Of a stretch of DNA of 64,000 nucleotides, positions 17,902 to 29,215 are shown one piece after another (within the stretch, counting starts at the first letter, position 1; each line of letters starts with the position of its first letter). The stretch lies in NCBI GenBank assembly GCA_963809765.1, contig CAWEKT010000003.1:868001-932000 (forward strand), in the 5' to 3' direction. A model generated the notes under the pieces. It was not told the DNA's origin. It ran no database searches and worked only from the letters and a program-made list of their open reading frames with translations. The translations under genes were made by a program, and so were the position numbers. The DNA comes from JACVRM01 sp963809765. Lineage in GTDB: Bacteria; Actinomycetota; Thermoleophilia; Gaiellales; Gaiellaceae.

Positions 17902-19206
17902 CTACGTCGAGGGCACACCTTCGGTTCGCTCGCGGGCTCCGCCGCCTGCACGGTCGCGCTTCGGCCCGACGAGGTGCCACACCTCGACCTCGCCCTTCCC
18001 CTTGACCGTGATCGTCCCTCGCGGCTCGCACTCGAACTCGTCGGCGAGCAGCTCGTACGTCGCGCGCGTGATCTGCACCCGCCCGGGCGCTCCGTGGGAC
18101 TCCATGCGGCTTGCCGTGTTCACCGCATCACCCCACAGGTCGTAGAGGAAGCGCTTCCGGCCGATCACGCCGGCCACCACCGGCCCCGAGTTGATGCCGA
18201 CTCGGAGCTCGAGGCCGAGCTGCGCGACGTCGTCGCTCGAGCGGACGTCCTCGAGTATGTCGAGCGCCATGAGCGCCAGCGCGCGAGCATGGTCGGGCCG
18301 CGGAATCGGGACGCCGGCAGCGACCATGTAGCAGTCGCCGATGGTCTTGATCTTCTCGAGCCCGTGGCGCTCCGCGAGCTCGTCGAAGTGGCTGAACAGG
18401 CGGTCGAGGCAGCCGACCACCTCGGTGGCTTCACGCCGCTCCGACCAGGGCGTGAAGTCGACGACGTCGGCGAACAGGATCGAGGCCGCCGCGAAGTGGT
18501 CGGCAATCGGCTGGGCCTCGGCTTTGAGCCGGTCGGCGATGGAGCGCGGCAGGATGTTGAGCAGGAGGTTCTCCGCCTTCTCCTGCTCGAGCCGGAGCGC
18601 GTCCAGCGCGTCGCGGCGCTGCTTGGCGAACACCGCGAGCAGCGTGAAGACCATGGCCCCGCCGACCGCGATGTTCAGCGCCAGCATCGTGCTCGTAAAC
18701 CACAGCGGCAGCGGATCCCACACCGGGCCGATGATCTCGCCCGCGAGCCCGGAGCCGAGGAACACGACGACCCACGCGACGAACCAGCGCGCAGCCGACC
18801 TGACGTCGCTGAAGACCAAGGCGCCGAGCGGGGCGAGGATGCCCCACAGGCCGACGCCCCCGGCGTCGAGGAAGCCGCCGAGCGGGATCATCGACAGCGT
18901 CGGGGCGAACAGGATGTCGACCTGGCCGACCCGCAGGAACCGGGCGAAGTCGCGCGTGCGCGAGAACACGACGATCGCGCCGAGAAGGATCACGAAGTAC
19001 ACGAGCGGCACGACGCCGACCGGCGATCCGAAGGCGAGATACAGCGCGCCCCACAGGGCCGCGATCGGCAGGATCAGGACCGAGATCAGGACGAGCAGCG
19101 CCTTGCGAGCGCGCAGGTCCTCGTCGTCCTGAGGGTCCGCGCCGACGAGCGCCAGGCGCGCGGTTACGCGGCTCGCCGCCGCTCGTATCGAGTCGAGCAG
19201 GTGCAT
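17902..19206 (-). CDS. Membrane-bound class III adenylate/guanylate cyclase
   Basis: 434 residues. Six N-terminal transmembrane helices (about 35-190), a connecting helix with LLLNILPRSIADRLK (the cyclase transducer-like helix), then the catalytic domain. Metal-binding Asp in ILFADVVDFT, second Asp in KIKTIGDCYM, and VGINSGPVVAGVIG followed by LWGDAVNTASRMES with the transition-state Asn/Arg region. Substrate residues (Lys in EKIKTIGD, Asp in WGDAVN) look adenylate-type, so cAMP is the likely product. Start ATG 19206 precedes LLDSIRAAA; longer frames lack hydrophobicity. Divergent from the GNAT gene. Confidence 0.93.
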   Translation of the reverse strand: MHLLDSIRAAASRVTARLALVGADPQDDEDLRARKALLVLISVLILPIAALWGALYLAFGSPVGVVPLVYFVILLGAIVVFSRTRDFARFLRVGQVDILFAPTLSMIPLGGFLDAGGVGLWGILAPLGALVFSDVRSAARWFVAWVVVFLGSGLAGEIIGPVWDPLPLWFTSTMLALNIAVGGAMVFTLLAVFAKQRRDALDALRLEQEKAENLLLNILPRSIADRLKAEAQPIADHFAAASILFADVVDFTPWSERREATEVVGCLDRLFSHFDELAERHGLEKIKTIGDCYMVAAGVPIPRPDHARALALMALDILEDVRSSDDVAQLGLELRVGINSGPVVAGVIGRKRFLYDLWGDAVNTASRMESHGAPGRVQITRATYELLADEFECEPRGTITVKGKGEVEVWHLVGPKRDRAGGGARERTEGVPST

Positions 19207-19281
19207 CGCGGGAGACGTTACTCGCGACGCAGCCTGCGCCCGGCCCGCCTTGCGACACTCGTTGATAGAACGCGACTCAAC

Positions 19282-19833
19282 GTGACTCCCGACACGGCGA
19301 CGGAGCTCGAGGGCGAATCCATTCGCCTTCGCCGGCTCTCCGTCGACGACGTGACGAACATGCACGCTGCAGCGGTCGAGTCTGCGGCGGAGCTCGAGAC
19401 GACCGTCCCGTGGTTCAGTCGAGGGATGACCGTCGAGTCATTCGCCTCGTGGGCGACGTGGGCCGCTGAGGCGTGGGAGCGAGGTGAGCACTACGAGCTC
19501 TCGATCTTTGCTGCGGACGGGACCTTCCTCGGATCGGCCGGGCTCACCGTCGACGCCAAGACGACGTCGGCAAACCTCCAGTACTGGGTCCGAACGTCAG
19601 CGACGAGACGCGGCGTCGCAAGCGAGGCGGCCCGCCTCGTCTCACGCTGGGCGATCGAGACGCTGGGCCTCCAGCGGGTCGAGATCTTCATCTCGGAGCA
19701 CAACGTGGCGAGTCAGAGGGCGGCTCGAAAGTCCGGCGCCCACTTCGAGGGCTTGCTGCGCAACAAGATCCGCTGGCGCGAGCAGGCCTACGACGCGCAC
19801 GTCTTCTCTTTCGCGCCGGGCGACTTCGCCTGA
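19282..19833 (+). CDS. GNAT acetyltransferase (RimJ/RimL type)
   Basis: 183 residues. Typical layout: IRLRRLSVDDV near the N-terminus, LGSAGLTVDAK strand, YWVRTSATRRGVASEAARLV as the acetyl-CoA-binding motif A (R/Q-x-x-G-x-A), then VEIFISEHNVASQRAARKSGAHFEG, the N-x-x-S-x-x-x-x-x-K-x-G motif of ribosomal-protein N-acetyltransferase relatives (quoted in full it spans residues about 136-160). Start GTG 19282. Substrate unknown. Divergently transcribed from the cyclase. Confidence 0.9.
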   Translation: MTPDTATELEGESIRLRRLSVDDVTNMHAAAVESAAELETTVPWFSRGMTVESFASWATWAAEAWERGEHYELSIFAADGTFLGSAGLTVDAKTTSANLQYWVRTSATRRGVASEAARLVSRWAIETLGLQRVEIFISEHNVASQRAARKSGAHFEGLLRNKIRWREQAYDAHVFSFAPGDFA

Positions 19834-19908
19834 GTCGTGGGGGCGAGGCAAGCCGCGTATCTACGTCGCGAGTGCCGGGCGCCTCGCAGGCCGTCACATC
19901 GGCCCGTG

Positions 19909-20505
19909 TCAGTGGCACAGCGAGCGACTCGTGAAGAGCGTCGACCTGGTCGACGTGACCGATGCGAACGCGACGGCCCGGCCGCTGAGCGTCGTCACCA
20001 TCGCGCTGCCGGTGCTGATGGTTCCCTTCGCGTGGATCAGTGAGGGCGTGTTGCGATCGCGCACCCAGCCCGTGGGACGAGCGAAGCGCGCCCGGAAGCG
20101 GACAAGAACGGTCGCGGGGACGTTGCACATCGACGACCGGCCCCGGGGGCGCCGGAGTCCCCGTGTCGAGAAGAGGACGTGACGCGTGCTCGCGGTGCAC
20201 GCGTCGCGATTTAGCGTCGCTGCGCCCGTGGGCTCCCGTCCGCTGGCTCGGGTTCGCAGCTGCACCCGCACGTCGTAGCTCGGCCCGTTTGAGACGAACA
20301 ACAAGGGCGGGGGCCCAAGGGCGGAGACGGTCATGAACCGGGTGACATCGGGGAACCCCTCACCTGGCATCTGACAGACAACCGTGCGGTCGATCAGCCT
20401 GGTTGCAGACTCGCTGCCCGTCGAGACGGGCGTGACAAGCAGCGCTCCGAATGCCGCGACGGTGGCGGCCAGGCAGGGACCTCGGGCCAGTTTCACCACC
20501 GTCAT
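19909..20505 (-). CDS. Secreted protein, unknown function
   Basis: 198 residues with a signal peptide (KLARGPCLAATVAAFGALLV, cleavage probably near TPVSTGSES). The mature part has three or four Cys (VVCQMPGEGF, RDACT, SSMCNVPATVLVRF, SRSLCH), consistent with two disulfides, and reads as a beta-rich extracytoplasmic domain. Composition and the VPATVLVRFRARF strand argue for a real gene. ATG 20505; no Shine-Dalgarno match of note. Lies between GNAT and tRNA-Glu. Confidence 0.7.
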   Translation of the reverse strand: MTVVKLARGPCLAATVAAFGALLVTPVSTGSESATRLIDRTVVCQMPGEGFPDVTRFMTVSALGPPPLLFVSNGPSYDVRVQLRTRASGREPTGAATLNRDACTASTRHVLFSTRGLRRPRGRSSMCNVPATVLVRFRARFARPTGWVRDRNTPSLIHAKGTISTGSAMVTTLSGRAVAFASVTSTRSTLFTSRSLCH

Positions 20506-20639
20506 GATGACTACACCCGGTGGCGCGCAGCCGTTCCTGACTTGCGCCCGTACGCTCCGCCATTTGAACAAGGCGAAGGCGATGGAGACCGTCCGCGACC
20601 TCTCGTGGGGCGCTTCCGGGTTATCGCCCAATGCCGAAG

Positions 20640-20712
20640 TGCCCCCAGCGGGATTCGAACCCGCGCTACGGCCTTGAAAGGGCCGTGACCTGGGCCGCTA
20701 GTCGATGGGGGC
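20640..20712 (-). tRNA. tRNA-Glu (anticodon TTC)
   Basis: 73 nt on the minus strand. Acceptor GCCCCCA/TGGGGGC, anticodon stem CGGCC/GGCCG with loop CTTTCAA (anticodon TTC), T-arm GCGGGTTCGAATCCCGC, discriminator A. No encoded CCA. Confidence 0.95.
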
Positions 20713-20751
20713 CCACGAGCCAGGATACTGGCGGCCCTGCGGCCTTCCGGC

Positions 20752-22492
20752 TCAGGCCGAGCGGAGCACGAGAGAGAAGTCGGCGCCTTCGCCCGGCGAG
20801 GAGCTGACCGTCACGTGGCCGCCCATCTGCTCCGCCAGTCGGCGGGCGATGTACAGGCCGAGGCCGGTGCCGCCGACGCCGGAGGCCATGCCCGGGATCG
20901 AGCCGGTAGAAGCGCTCGAAGATGCGCTCCTGCTCGTCCCGCGGGATGCCCACGCCGTGGTCGCTGACCACCAGGCGTACTGAGCCGTTCTCCCGCTCGA
21001 GCCGCACGTGCACCGGCGTCCCGGCGGGCGAGTACTTGACGGCGTTGTCGATCAGGTTGCCGAGCACCCGGCGGACGTCATCCTCACGTCCGAGCGCGAC
21101 CAGCGGCTCGTCGTCGGCATCGAGCTCGATCGGGCGCCCCGTGCGTTCGGCGGCGTCGTGCACGGCAGTCTCCGCCACCGCGCGCGCGTCGACGGGCGCG
21201 GCGCTCTCCTCGTCGGCCTCGACGGCGGCCCGGCTCGCAGTGAGGATGTCGTCGACGATGCGGGCCAGCCGGTCGGCCTGGTTGCCCACGACACCGATCA
21301 GCTGCTGGCGGGTCGCCTCGTCGACGTTCGTCGCCCGCTGAAGCGTCATCGCCGCGCCGTAGACCGCCGCGAGGGGCGTGCGCAGCTCGTGTGAGACGGT
21401 GGCGATGAGCTCGGCGCGCATCTCCTCGAGCCGGCGCTCCCTTGTGACGTCACGGAAGGCGTAGACGGTGCCGCCGTCGGCGGCGACCGCGGCGACCGAC
21501 AACCAGTGCTCGCGACCACCGAGCTCGATCGGGACGGCGGAGCTCTCGCCCGGCGAGGTCGCCGCCTGGATCTCCTGCCAGCCCGGCATCGCGGCGCCGG
21601 CGGGCCGGCCGAGGACGTCGTCGGAATCCACGCCGGCGAGCGCTGCCGCCGCCGGATTGATGTAGGTGACCACGCCGTCGTCGTCCACCTCCAGGACGCC
21701 GTCGGAGAGCAGGCTGAGCACACGCTCCGCCTGCGCGCGCTGGCGCCGGCGCAGCCGAGTTCGCGCGAGCGCCGGGGCAAAGAGGTAGGCGAGGGTCGCC
21801 ACGCAGGCGAGCGCGACGCCGCCGACGGCGAGGATCCGGTTGCGAACGTCCGCCGCCGCCGCTTCGACCGCACCCCGGTCGCGCAGCACGGCCAGGGTGA
21901 TGCGCGGGTCGCTGCGTCGGAGCGCGGTTGCGAGCGCCCGGTACTCGGTACCGCCGAGCGTGATGTACGAGGGCCGGCTCACGCCCGGGAGGACGTCGAG
22001 CTCGCGCACGAGCGTGATGCGGTCGTTCGGCCCGAGCGCGGCGCGGCGCCGCAGGCGCCCGAGCAGCTCGTCGTCGATCCTGATCGGCACGACGACTCGT
22101 CCGACTCGCTGCCCGCCCGCGTAGACGTCGACCGTGCGGAGCGCGTCCGCTGCGGGTGTCCCCTGCTCGTGCGTCAGCAGGCGGACCCCGGGGTGCCGGC
22201 GTTGGAGACGCGCGAGGTCGGGGCGGTCGGCGTCGGCGAGCGCTTCCTGGACAGCGGGCGCCGATGCAAGGGCACGCGCGCGCCGCTGGGCCTCGTCGAG
22301 GACGTCGCCGTACTCGTCGATCGCCGCACCCAGCGAGGAGCGCAGACGCGCGTCGACGCGCGCGACCTCGCGCCGGGCTGCCAGCTCGGCGAAGGCCCAC
22401 GTACCGGCCAGACCGGGGATCAGCAGGGCCAGCATGAAGGCGATCTGAGCGACCGTCGGACCACGACCCACCCGCCCGAGGGGAGCGCTCAC
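20752..22492 (-). CDS. PAS-containing sensor histidine kinase (frameshift near 20895)
   Basis: About 580 residues. TM1 (AQIAFMLALLIPGLAGTWAF), an extracytoplasmic sensor region of about 190 residues, TM2 (ILAVGGVALACVATLAYLFA), a PAS domain (LSLLSDGVLEVDDDGVVTYI onward), then HisKA with phospho-acceptor His in IATVSHELRTPLAA and HATPase_c: N box NLIDNAVKYSP, G1 DHGVGIP, and, after a one-base slip near 20895, G2 GGTGLGLYIARRL. Ends ADFSLVLRSA at TGA 20754-20752. GTG 22492, behind a G-run, is my start; ATG 22537 adds 15 Pro-rich residues. No partner regulator is adjacent, so it is an orphan here. Confidence 0.9.
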
Positions 22493-22570
22493 CCCCCCGG
22501 ATGGGGGATGAGGAGGCTGCGGGCCCGGATCTACCATGTGACTACTCTGTCGGCGGCGCAGAGGACGACC

Positions 22571-23278
22571 ATGAGGCGCCCTTACGTCCATATGCGGACG
22601 CTCGCCGTGCTCGCAACGCTGGCGGTCTCGGTGGCCACACCGATACTGCTCGTCGGGCCCGGCGCGCTCGAGAATGTCATCGGCGGCGGGACGACTCCTG
22701 CCCCGGTCGAGATCGAGCGCATCGACGCGCCCGCAACCGGCTCGCCGGCCTCGCCGCGGCGCGTCTCGCGGCCGCGAGCCGACGCCGACGACGGCGCCCG
22801 CGCGCTCGCACCGGCCGCCCCATTCGCCGGCGCCCGAAACGGCGCCGAGCCAGGCAGCGGACCGAAGCCGACCAGGCGCTCGCAGATCCCGCCGACTCGC
22901 ACGCCGGTGCCTTCCTCGCCGGGCGGCACGACGACGCCTCCGCCCACGGGTGGAGTAACGCCCCCGGTGGTCACTCCGCCGGTGGTCACTCCGCCGGTGG
23001 TCACGCCGCCGGTCGTGACCCCACCGATCGTGACCCCGCCCAGCGTTACACCGCCTCGGGTGGAGCCACCGCAGGTCAACACACCGAAACCCCCGCTCGG
23101 GAGCATTCCGCGGCCGATCGTCCCGGTCCCGCCGCCCCGGCAGCCGATCGAGCGCGCGAGCGAGGTTGCCGAGTCGCTGCCGGCCGCAGTGGGGGGCGTG
23201 ACCGACGCGCCGCCGGCGGTGGCAGAAGCGGTCGAGCAGGTCGTGCCCGCGGCGACAACGGGCATCCCGGGCGGCTAG
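22571..23278 (+). CDS. Secreted proline-rich surface protein with TPPVV repeats
   Basis: 235 residues. Signal peptide MRTLAVLATLAVSVATPILL, then a basic Ala/Pro/Arg-rich stretch, then seven TPPxV pentapeptides (residues about 130-164), then another Pro-rich part and an Ala/Val-rich end AVEQVVPAATTGIPGG. Pentapeptide TPPVV repeats form extended polyproline-like stalks that usually cross the cell wall. No sortase signal or terminal anchor is visible. ATG 22571 preceded by AGAGGA. Divergent from the histidine kinase. Confidence 0.8.
   Translation: MRRPYVHMRTLAVLATLAVSVATPILLVGPGALENVIGGGTTPAPVEIERIDAPATGSPASPRRVSRPRADADDGARALAPAAPFAGARNGAEPGSGPKPTRRSQIPPTRTPVPSSPGGTTTPPPTGGVTPPVVTPPVVTPPVVTPPVVTPPIVTPPSVTPPRVEPPQVNTPKPPLGSIPRPIVPVPPPRQPIERASEVAESLPAAVGGVTDAPPAVAEAVEQVVPAATTGIPGG
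22958..23056 (+). repeat. Tandem 15-bp repeats coding TPPVV
   Basis: Seven consecutive 15-bp units within the proline-rich protein: four TPPVV, then TPPIV, TPPSV and TPPRV. The first units are near-identical in DNA, the last diverged, as expected from unit slippage with older units at the 3' end. Confidence 0.9.
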
Positions 23279-23399
23279 CCCCCAGCTCCGCTCACCACAA
23301 CCACGCGGGCCCGACACCGCGAGAGCGACGCCGACTTGAGATCGGGTCGGCTCGGTGCGAGACTGCCTTCGGTTTTCTCGCGGGGGAGGCCTCGCAGGG

Positions 23400-26300
23400 G
23401 TGGTGGGATCTGCACAGGCATGCGGCCTGAGGTTGCTGGCGCGACGTCTCGCGCAGCTTGCTGTGCCCGTGCTGCTCGTCGTGCCGTCCCTGTCGGCAGC
23501 CGCGCCGTCCGAGACTGCGGCCGAGCCGAGCGGGTGCGCGGCGCCGGACTGGACGACGATTGCATCGCCGAACCCCGGCGCGAACGCGAACCAGCTCTCG
23601 GCACTGAGCGCGGTCTCGCGATCACGCGCCTGGGCCGTGGGCAGCTCCGTCGGCGCAAGCGGAGCCGACGTGCCCCTGGTCGCTGCCTGGAACGGCACGG
23701 CGTGGACGGGCTCGACTCCAGCCGGCGCCGCGGCAGGAGCGTCTCGTCTCAACGGCGTCGCTGCGATCTCAGCCTCCGACGCCGTGGCCGTCGGCACCAC
23801 CGAAGCCGCCGATGGCTCGCAGCTGCCGCTCGTGCTGCGCTGGGGCGGTTCCACCTGGGCCGCCGCCAACCCTCCGGCCGGCCAAGGCGACCACCGTCTG
23901 CTCGCCGTCGCAGCCGTGTCGGGCAGCGACGTCGTCGCGGTCGGCTCGACGACGGACGCCGACGGCACCTCACCCCTCGTCCTGCGCTGGAACGGCACCG
24001 ACTGGACGGCCACGCACCCGGATGCCGGCGCCGGCGACCACGAGCTGAGCGGAGTGACGGCGGTCTCGAGCTCCGACCTCGTCGCCGTCGGGACGACAAC
24101 GACCGAAACCGGTGGCAAGCAGCCGCTCGTGCTGCGCTGGAACGGGACGAGCTGGACGGCGACGCATCCCGACCCCGGGGCCGGGCGACCACGAGCTGCT
24201 CGGGGTCGATGCCGTCGGCGCAGATGACGTCGTCGCCGTCGGGGTCACGACCACGGAGACGGGCGTCACACCGCTCGTCCTGCACTGGGACGGCACGGAC
24301 TGGACGGCGGCCGGCCCCGCTCCGGCCGGCGGTCGACTGAGCGCGGTCTCCGCGCTCGCCGCCGACGACATCTGGGCAGTCGGCCAGACGAGCGCTCCGT
24401 CGGCGGCGCTCTCGCTGCACTGGGACGGGGCGACATGGGAGACGGTCGAGACCCACGGCGGCGCCGGCACCGCCTTCCACGGCGTCCAGGCTCTCGGGCC
24501 CGACGACGTCTGGGCAGCCGGGTCGAGCGCCTCGGGAACGCTGACCGCGCACTACGGGCCGTGTCCCGCCATTCGCGGCGCCGTGCGCGCCAGCCAGACC
24601 GGCCTCGGGGGCGTGACGGTGCAGCTCGCGGGTGACGCGGCCGCGACGACATCGACGGCCGCGGACGGCACGTACGCCTTCACCGGTCTGGCGGCCGGTG
24701 GCGACTACACGGTGACGCCGACCAAGGCGGGCTACACCTTCGGGCCGTCGAGCCGCTCGGTCGCCGGTCTCGTCTACGACCGCGAGAACGTGGACTTTGC
24801 GGCCACGCCGGTGGCACCGGACGCGACGACCGCCGACGCAACCGCCGTCGGTCTCACGTCAGCCACGCTGAGGGGCTCGGTGACGGCGAACGGCTGGCCG
24901 ACGACGTACCGCTTCGAGTACGGAACGACGACGGCGTACGGATCGACGACACCGGCGGCGAACGCAGGCAGCGGAAGTACGCCTGTCCCCGTCAGCGCGA
25001 GCATCGGCGGGCTCGAGGCCGACACCACCTACCACTACCGACTCGTGGCCACCAGCTCGGCAGGCACGGGCACCGGCGCGGACGTGACGTTCACCACCGG
25101 GCGCCCCGGCCTCGCCCTCTCACCGGCAAGCGTCACCGCACCCGAGGGGGACACCGGCACAGCAAACCTCGCCTTCACCATCGTCCTCTCCGCCGCCTCC
25201 AGCAAGACCGTTCGCGTCGACTACGCCACCGCGAACGGGAGCGCCGTCGCCGGGCAAGACTTTCTCGCAGCCAGCGGCACGCTCATCTACAGCCCAGGCC
25301 AGACCAGCAAGCAGATCAGCGTCGGCATCCTCGGCGACCACCTCGACGAGAACAACGAGACCTTCACCCTCGGCCTCAGCAACCCCCTCAACGCCACGAT
25401 CGCCGCCGGCACCACCACGATCACGATCGCCGACGACGACACCACCCCCACCGCTACCACCCTGCCCGCCAGTGCGATCACAGAGACCGGAGCAACCCTC
25501 AACGGCCAGGCGAACCCGAACGGAAAACAGACCACCGTCCGCTTCGACTACGGCACCACCACGAGCTACGGCAGCCAGACCACGAACCAGATCATCCCGG
25601 CCGGCACGAGCCCAGTCGCGACGAACGCACCACTCGCGAGCCTTCAGGCGGACACGACCTACCACTACCGGCTCGTGGCGACCAGCGCCGGCCGGCACCG
25701 CGACCGGCGCGGACGTGACGTTCACCACCGGGCGCCCCGGCCTCGCCCTCTCACCGGCAAGCGTCACCGCACCCGAAGGGGACACCGGCACAGCAAACCT
25801 CGCCTTCACCATCGTCCTCTCCGCCGCCGCGAGCAAGACCGTTCGCGTCGACTACGCCACCGCGAACGGGAGCGCCGTCGCCGGGCAAGACTTTCTCGCA
25901 GCCAGCGGCACGCTCATCTACAGCCCAGGCCAGACCAGCAAGCAGATCAGCGTCGGCATCCTCGGCGACCACCTCGACGAGAACAACGAGACCTTCACCC
26001 TCGGCCTCAGCAACCCCCTCAACGCCACGATCGCCGCCGGCACCACCACGATCACGATCGCCGACGACGACACCACCCCCACCGCTACCACCCTGCCCGC
26101 CAGTGCGATCACAGAGACCGGAGCAACCCTCAACGGCCAGGCGAACCCGAACGGAAAACAGACCACCGTCCGCTTCGACTACGGCACCACCACGAGCTAC
26201 GGCAGCCAGACCACGAACCAGATCATCCCGGCCGGCACGAGCCCAGTCGCGACGAACGCACCACTCGCGAGCCTTCAGGCGGACACGACCTACCACTACC

Positions 26301-29170
26301 GGCTCGTGGCGACCAGCGCCGCCGGCACCAGCACCGGCCAGGACCTGACAGTCACGACCGGTGTACCCGCGGTGACCGTAACGCCCGCCACCCCGTCGGT
26401 CGCCGAGCCGGACTCGGGCGAGACGGCGACGACCTCGTTCACGGTGCGCCTTTCGGCGACGAGCTCGCAGACGGTCACCGTCCAGTACGCCAGCGACGCC
26501 GAGACGGCGATTGCAGGGGAGGACTTCACCGCGACGTCAGGCGCGCTCACCTTCACCTCCGGCGAAACGGTCAAGACCGTGAGCGTGGTCGTCAGGGGCG
26601 ACGCGCTGGACGAGGACGACGAGACGTTCCTCCTGCGGCTGACCGGCGCGACCCGCGCGACCATCGCCACCGCGACCGCACGCAAGACGATCCTCGACAA
26701 CGATCCGCTCCCGAGCTTCGGCGTTGCCGACCCCGTCGCCGTCAGCGAGGGCACCGGCAGCGGCACGACCACTGTCACTTTCACCGTCACGCTCGCGCCC
26801 GTGAGCGGGCGAACTGCTTCGGTGCAGTACGCAACCCAGAACGGCACTGCCGCGGCGCCCGGCGACTTCACCGCCGCCTCCGGAACACTGACCTTCGCCA
26901 GGGGGGAAGCGACCAAGCAGGTTCAGGTCGTCGTCGTCCGCGACGCACTCGACGAGGCGGACGAGACCTTTTCGCTCATGCTCTCGAGTCCCACGAACGC
27001 GACCATCGGGGACGGCAACGCATCCGCGACGATCCGGGACGACGACCAGCCGCCGGCCCTCTGGATCGAGAGCGCCGCGGTAACGGAGGGGAACAGCGGC
27101 AGTCAGGTCATGGTGTTCTCCGTCAGGCTCTGCCCGCCCGGGACGGGCGCCGGCGGCTGTGCCGCGGACGCGGCTGTTTCAAGCGGGCTCCAGGCGAGTG
27201 CGGCGTTCGCCACCGCGGACGGGACCGCGTCTGCGCCGTCCGACTACGCGACGGCCGCGGGCGTGCTGACGATCCCCGCAGGCGGCAAGAGCGGCACGGT
27301 CGGGATCACGGTCAAGGGCGATGTCTCCTTCGAGCGCGACGAGGAGTTCACCGTGGCGTTGTCCGCGCCGGTCAACATCACGCTCGCCCGTACGGCCGCG
27401 ACCGGGACGATCCGAAACGACGACCAGCCGCCGGAGGTCTCCCTGTCCGACGTCACGGTCGTCGAGGGCGGCGTCGCCAGATTCGACATCACGCTCTGCG
27501 TACCAGGCACGAGCAACCTGAGCCCCGGGTGCACGCCGGTCACCTCAGGCGTGCCGATCAGCGCCAACTACGCCGTTGCCTCCGGCACGGAGTGCGCGCA
27601 CGCGAGCCCGCCGGCGTTCCAGATCGTGGACTTCGAGCACGTCGGGGGCCAGCGCGTGGTCCTGCCCGGCTCGACCGGCACCAGCCTCAGCGTGCAGACC
27701 TTCCCTGACCGCGTGGCCGAGGGCCCGGAGCATTTCTGCGTCGGCCTCGCCATCCCCGAGGGCGGCGAGGGTGTCCTGGGGCGGCGTACGGGGGTTGGTG
27801 TGATCCAGGACGACGACCTGGCGCCCACCGTCGCCATCGGCAACGCCCAGGTGACCGAAGGGGATGACGGCACCGTTCTCGCCTCCTTCACCGTCACCTT
27901 CTCCAACCCGACCGAGCTCTGTGCGACCGACGGTGACTTCTGCGGGGCCTCCGTCCAGTGGGTCACCGTCCCCGGCACCGCGGCCGCCCCCTCGGACTTT
28001 GCGCAGACGGGCGGCCTCGTCGTCATGTCGCCTCCCGACCCCAACACGTTCGCCGTTCAGCTCACGCACCGGATCGAGGTGGCCGTCGCCGGCGACACTA
28101 TCGACGAGGACGAGGAGCGCTTCACGGTCGCGCTGCTCACCCCGAGGAACGCGAGCATCTCGGCGACCGGCGGCGTCGGCGCCGCCGTCATCGCCGACGA
28201 CGATGCGCCGCCCGCAGTGACGACCTCGTCCGCGTCCGCGGTCACCCCCGCCTCGGCGACGCTCCACGGTGTCGCCGACACAAGCCAGAAGCCGACCGCG
28301 GTCTGGTTCGAGTACGGGCCAACGGGCGACTACGGGCTCAGCACCGCCCCGGTCAACCTTCCCGCCGGCGGGCCGGGACAGCCGGTCGCGGCGGCAGTGA
28401 GCGGCCTCGCTCTCGGCACCCTCTACCACTACCGCGCGGTCGCGCGCAACGCCACCGGGACGGCCTACGGCAGCCGGCAGACGTTCGTTACGGGCGTCCC
28501 GGCGCCACTGGCGGAGACGCTCGCGGCGTCCGACGTCGGAGCGAGCACCGCGAGCGTTGCCGGGTTGCTCACGACGCACGCTCGGGAGACCGGCTACTGG
28601 TTCGAGTTCGGACCGACAACGGCGTACGGCTCCTCCACGCCGGCCCGATCGCTAACGAGCCCCGCCTCCCAACAGGTCACCGAGCAGCTCACCGAGCTCA
28701 GTCCCGGCACGACCTACCACTACCGGCTGGTGGCTCTGCGGGACGGCAGCCTCGTCGAGGGGGCCGACCACACCTTCCGGACGGCGCAGCTCGTGGAACG
28801 GCCTCGGTCGCTACCGGCCGTCTCACTGCTCACGACGACGGCGACACTGACGAGGACGATCATCGTCGCGAAGCTCCGGTGCGTGAGGGCGCAGGGGCGC
28901 TGCCGCGGAGTGCTGACACTCGACGCGTCACGGCGTGCGCTCTCCTCGGCAGGCCGCGGCCGCATGGTGATCGGGCGGGTCTCGTACACGGCGCGTTCCG
29001 GCAAGACGGCGACGGTCTCGGTTCAGCTCTCGGCGCCCGCGCGGAACGCGCTCATCAAGGCGCGACGCCTCGGCGCACTGGCGCTCGTCACCCTCCGAGA
29101 CGACGCCGGCGCCGGCCCGGCCAGACGGGTGTCGATGACGCTCCTGATGCCGTCGAAGCGCCGCCGCTGA
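23400..29170 (+). CDS. Giant secreted Calx-beta/Fn3-like surface protein (two frameshifts)
   Basis: About 1922 residues once single extra bases near 24185 and 25690 are removed. Signal peptide after RLLARR (LAQLAVPVLLVVPSLSAAAP). Then: six or so WxG-type beta-propeller-like repeats (LVLRWNGTDWTATHP, LVLHWDGTDWTAAGP), a carboxypeptidase-regulatory/SdrB-like domain (LGGVTVQLAGD...DGTYAFTGL), Fn3-like units ending TYHYRLVATS, and seven or so Calx-beta units (each with an EG/DE-xE-F motif and an ending such as TITIADDD) that should bind Ca2+. The C-terminus is basic (PSKRRR) with no anchor. GTG 23400 is chosen because AGG 10 nt upstream serves as Shine-Dalgarno; GTG 23355 is the longer option. 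Likely an adhesion or matrix protein. Confidence 0.85.
25081..26321 (+). repeat. Near-identical ~610-bp tandem duplication inside the Calx-beta gene
   Basis: Copy 1 runs from 25081 and copy 2 from 25712, period 631 nt (630 plus one inserted base near 25690). Each codes one Calx-beta plus one Fn3-like unit. I see only a few differences: GAGGGGGAC versus GAAGGGGAC and GCCTCCAGC versus GCCGCGAGC. Synonymous positions are otherwise shared, so the duplication or its homogenisation is recent. Repeat boundaries are also where assembly can fail. Confidence 0.92.
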
Positions 29171-29215
29171 CCGCGTCCGGCCTCCGCGTCCGCCGGCGGC
29201 CGCTTCAATACGGTC

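Noticed and set aside
17725..19281. Long plus-strand frame joined to the GNAT gene
   Set aside because: It is antisense of the nucleotidyl cyclase; acetyltransferase similarity begins only after GTG 19282.
20666..24118. A 1150-residue minus-strand frame
   Set aside because: It is the histidine kinase frame extended upstream through antisense of the proline-rich and Calx-beta genes; the Gly-Val-Thr repeats there mirror TPPVV coding.
25028..26341. Phage or CRISPR-type direct repeats
   Set aside because: The repeated DNA is coding, in frame, and of 630-bp period; no short regular repeats with unique spacers occur anywhere in the window.
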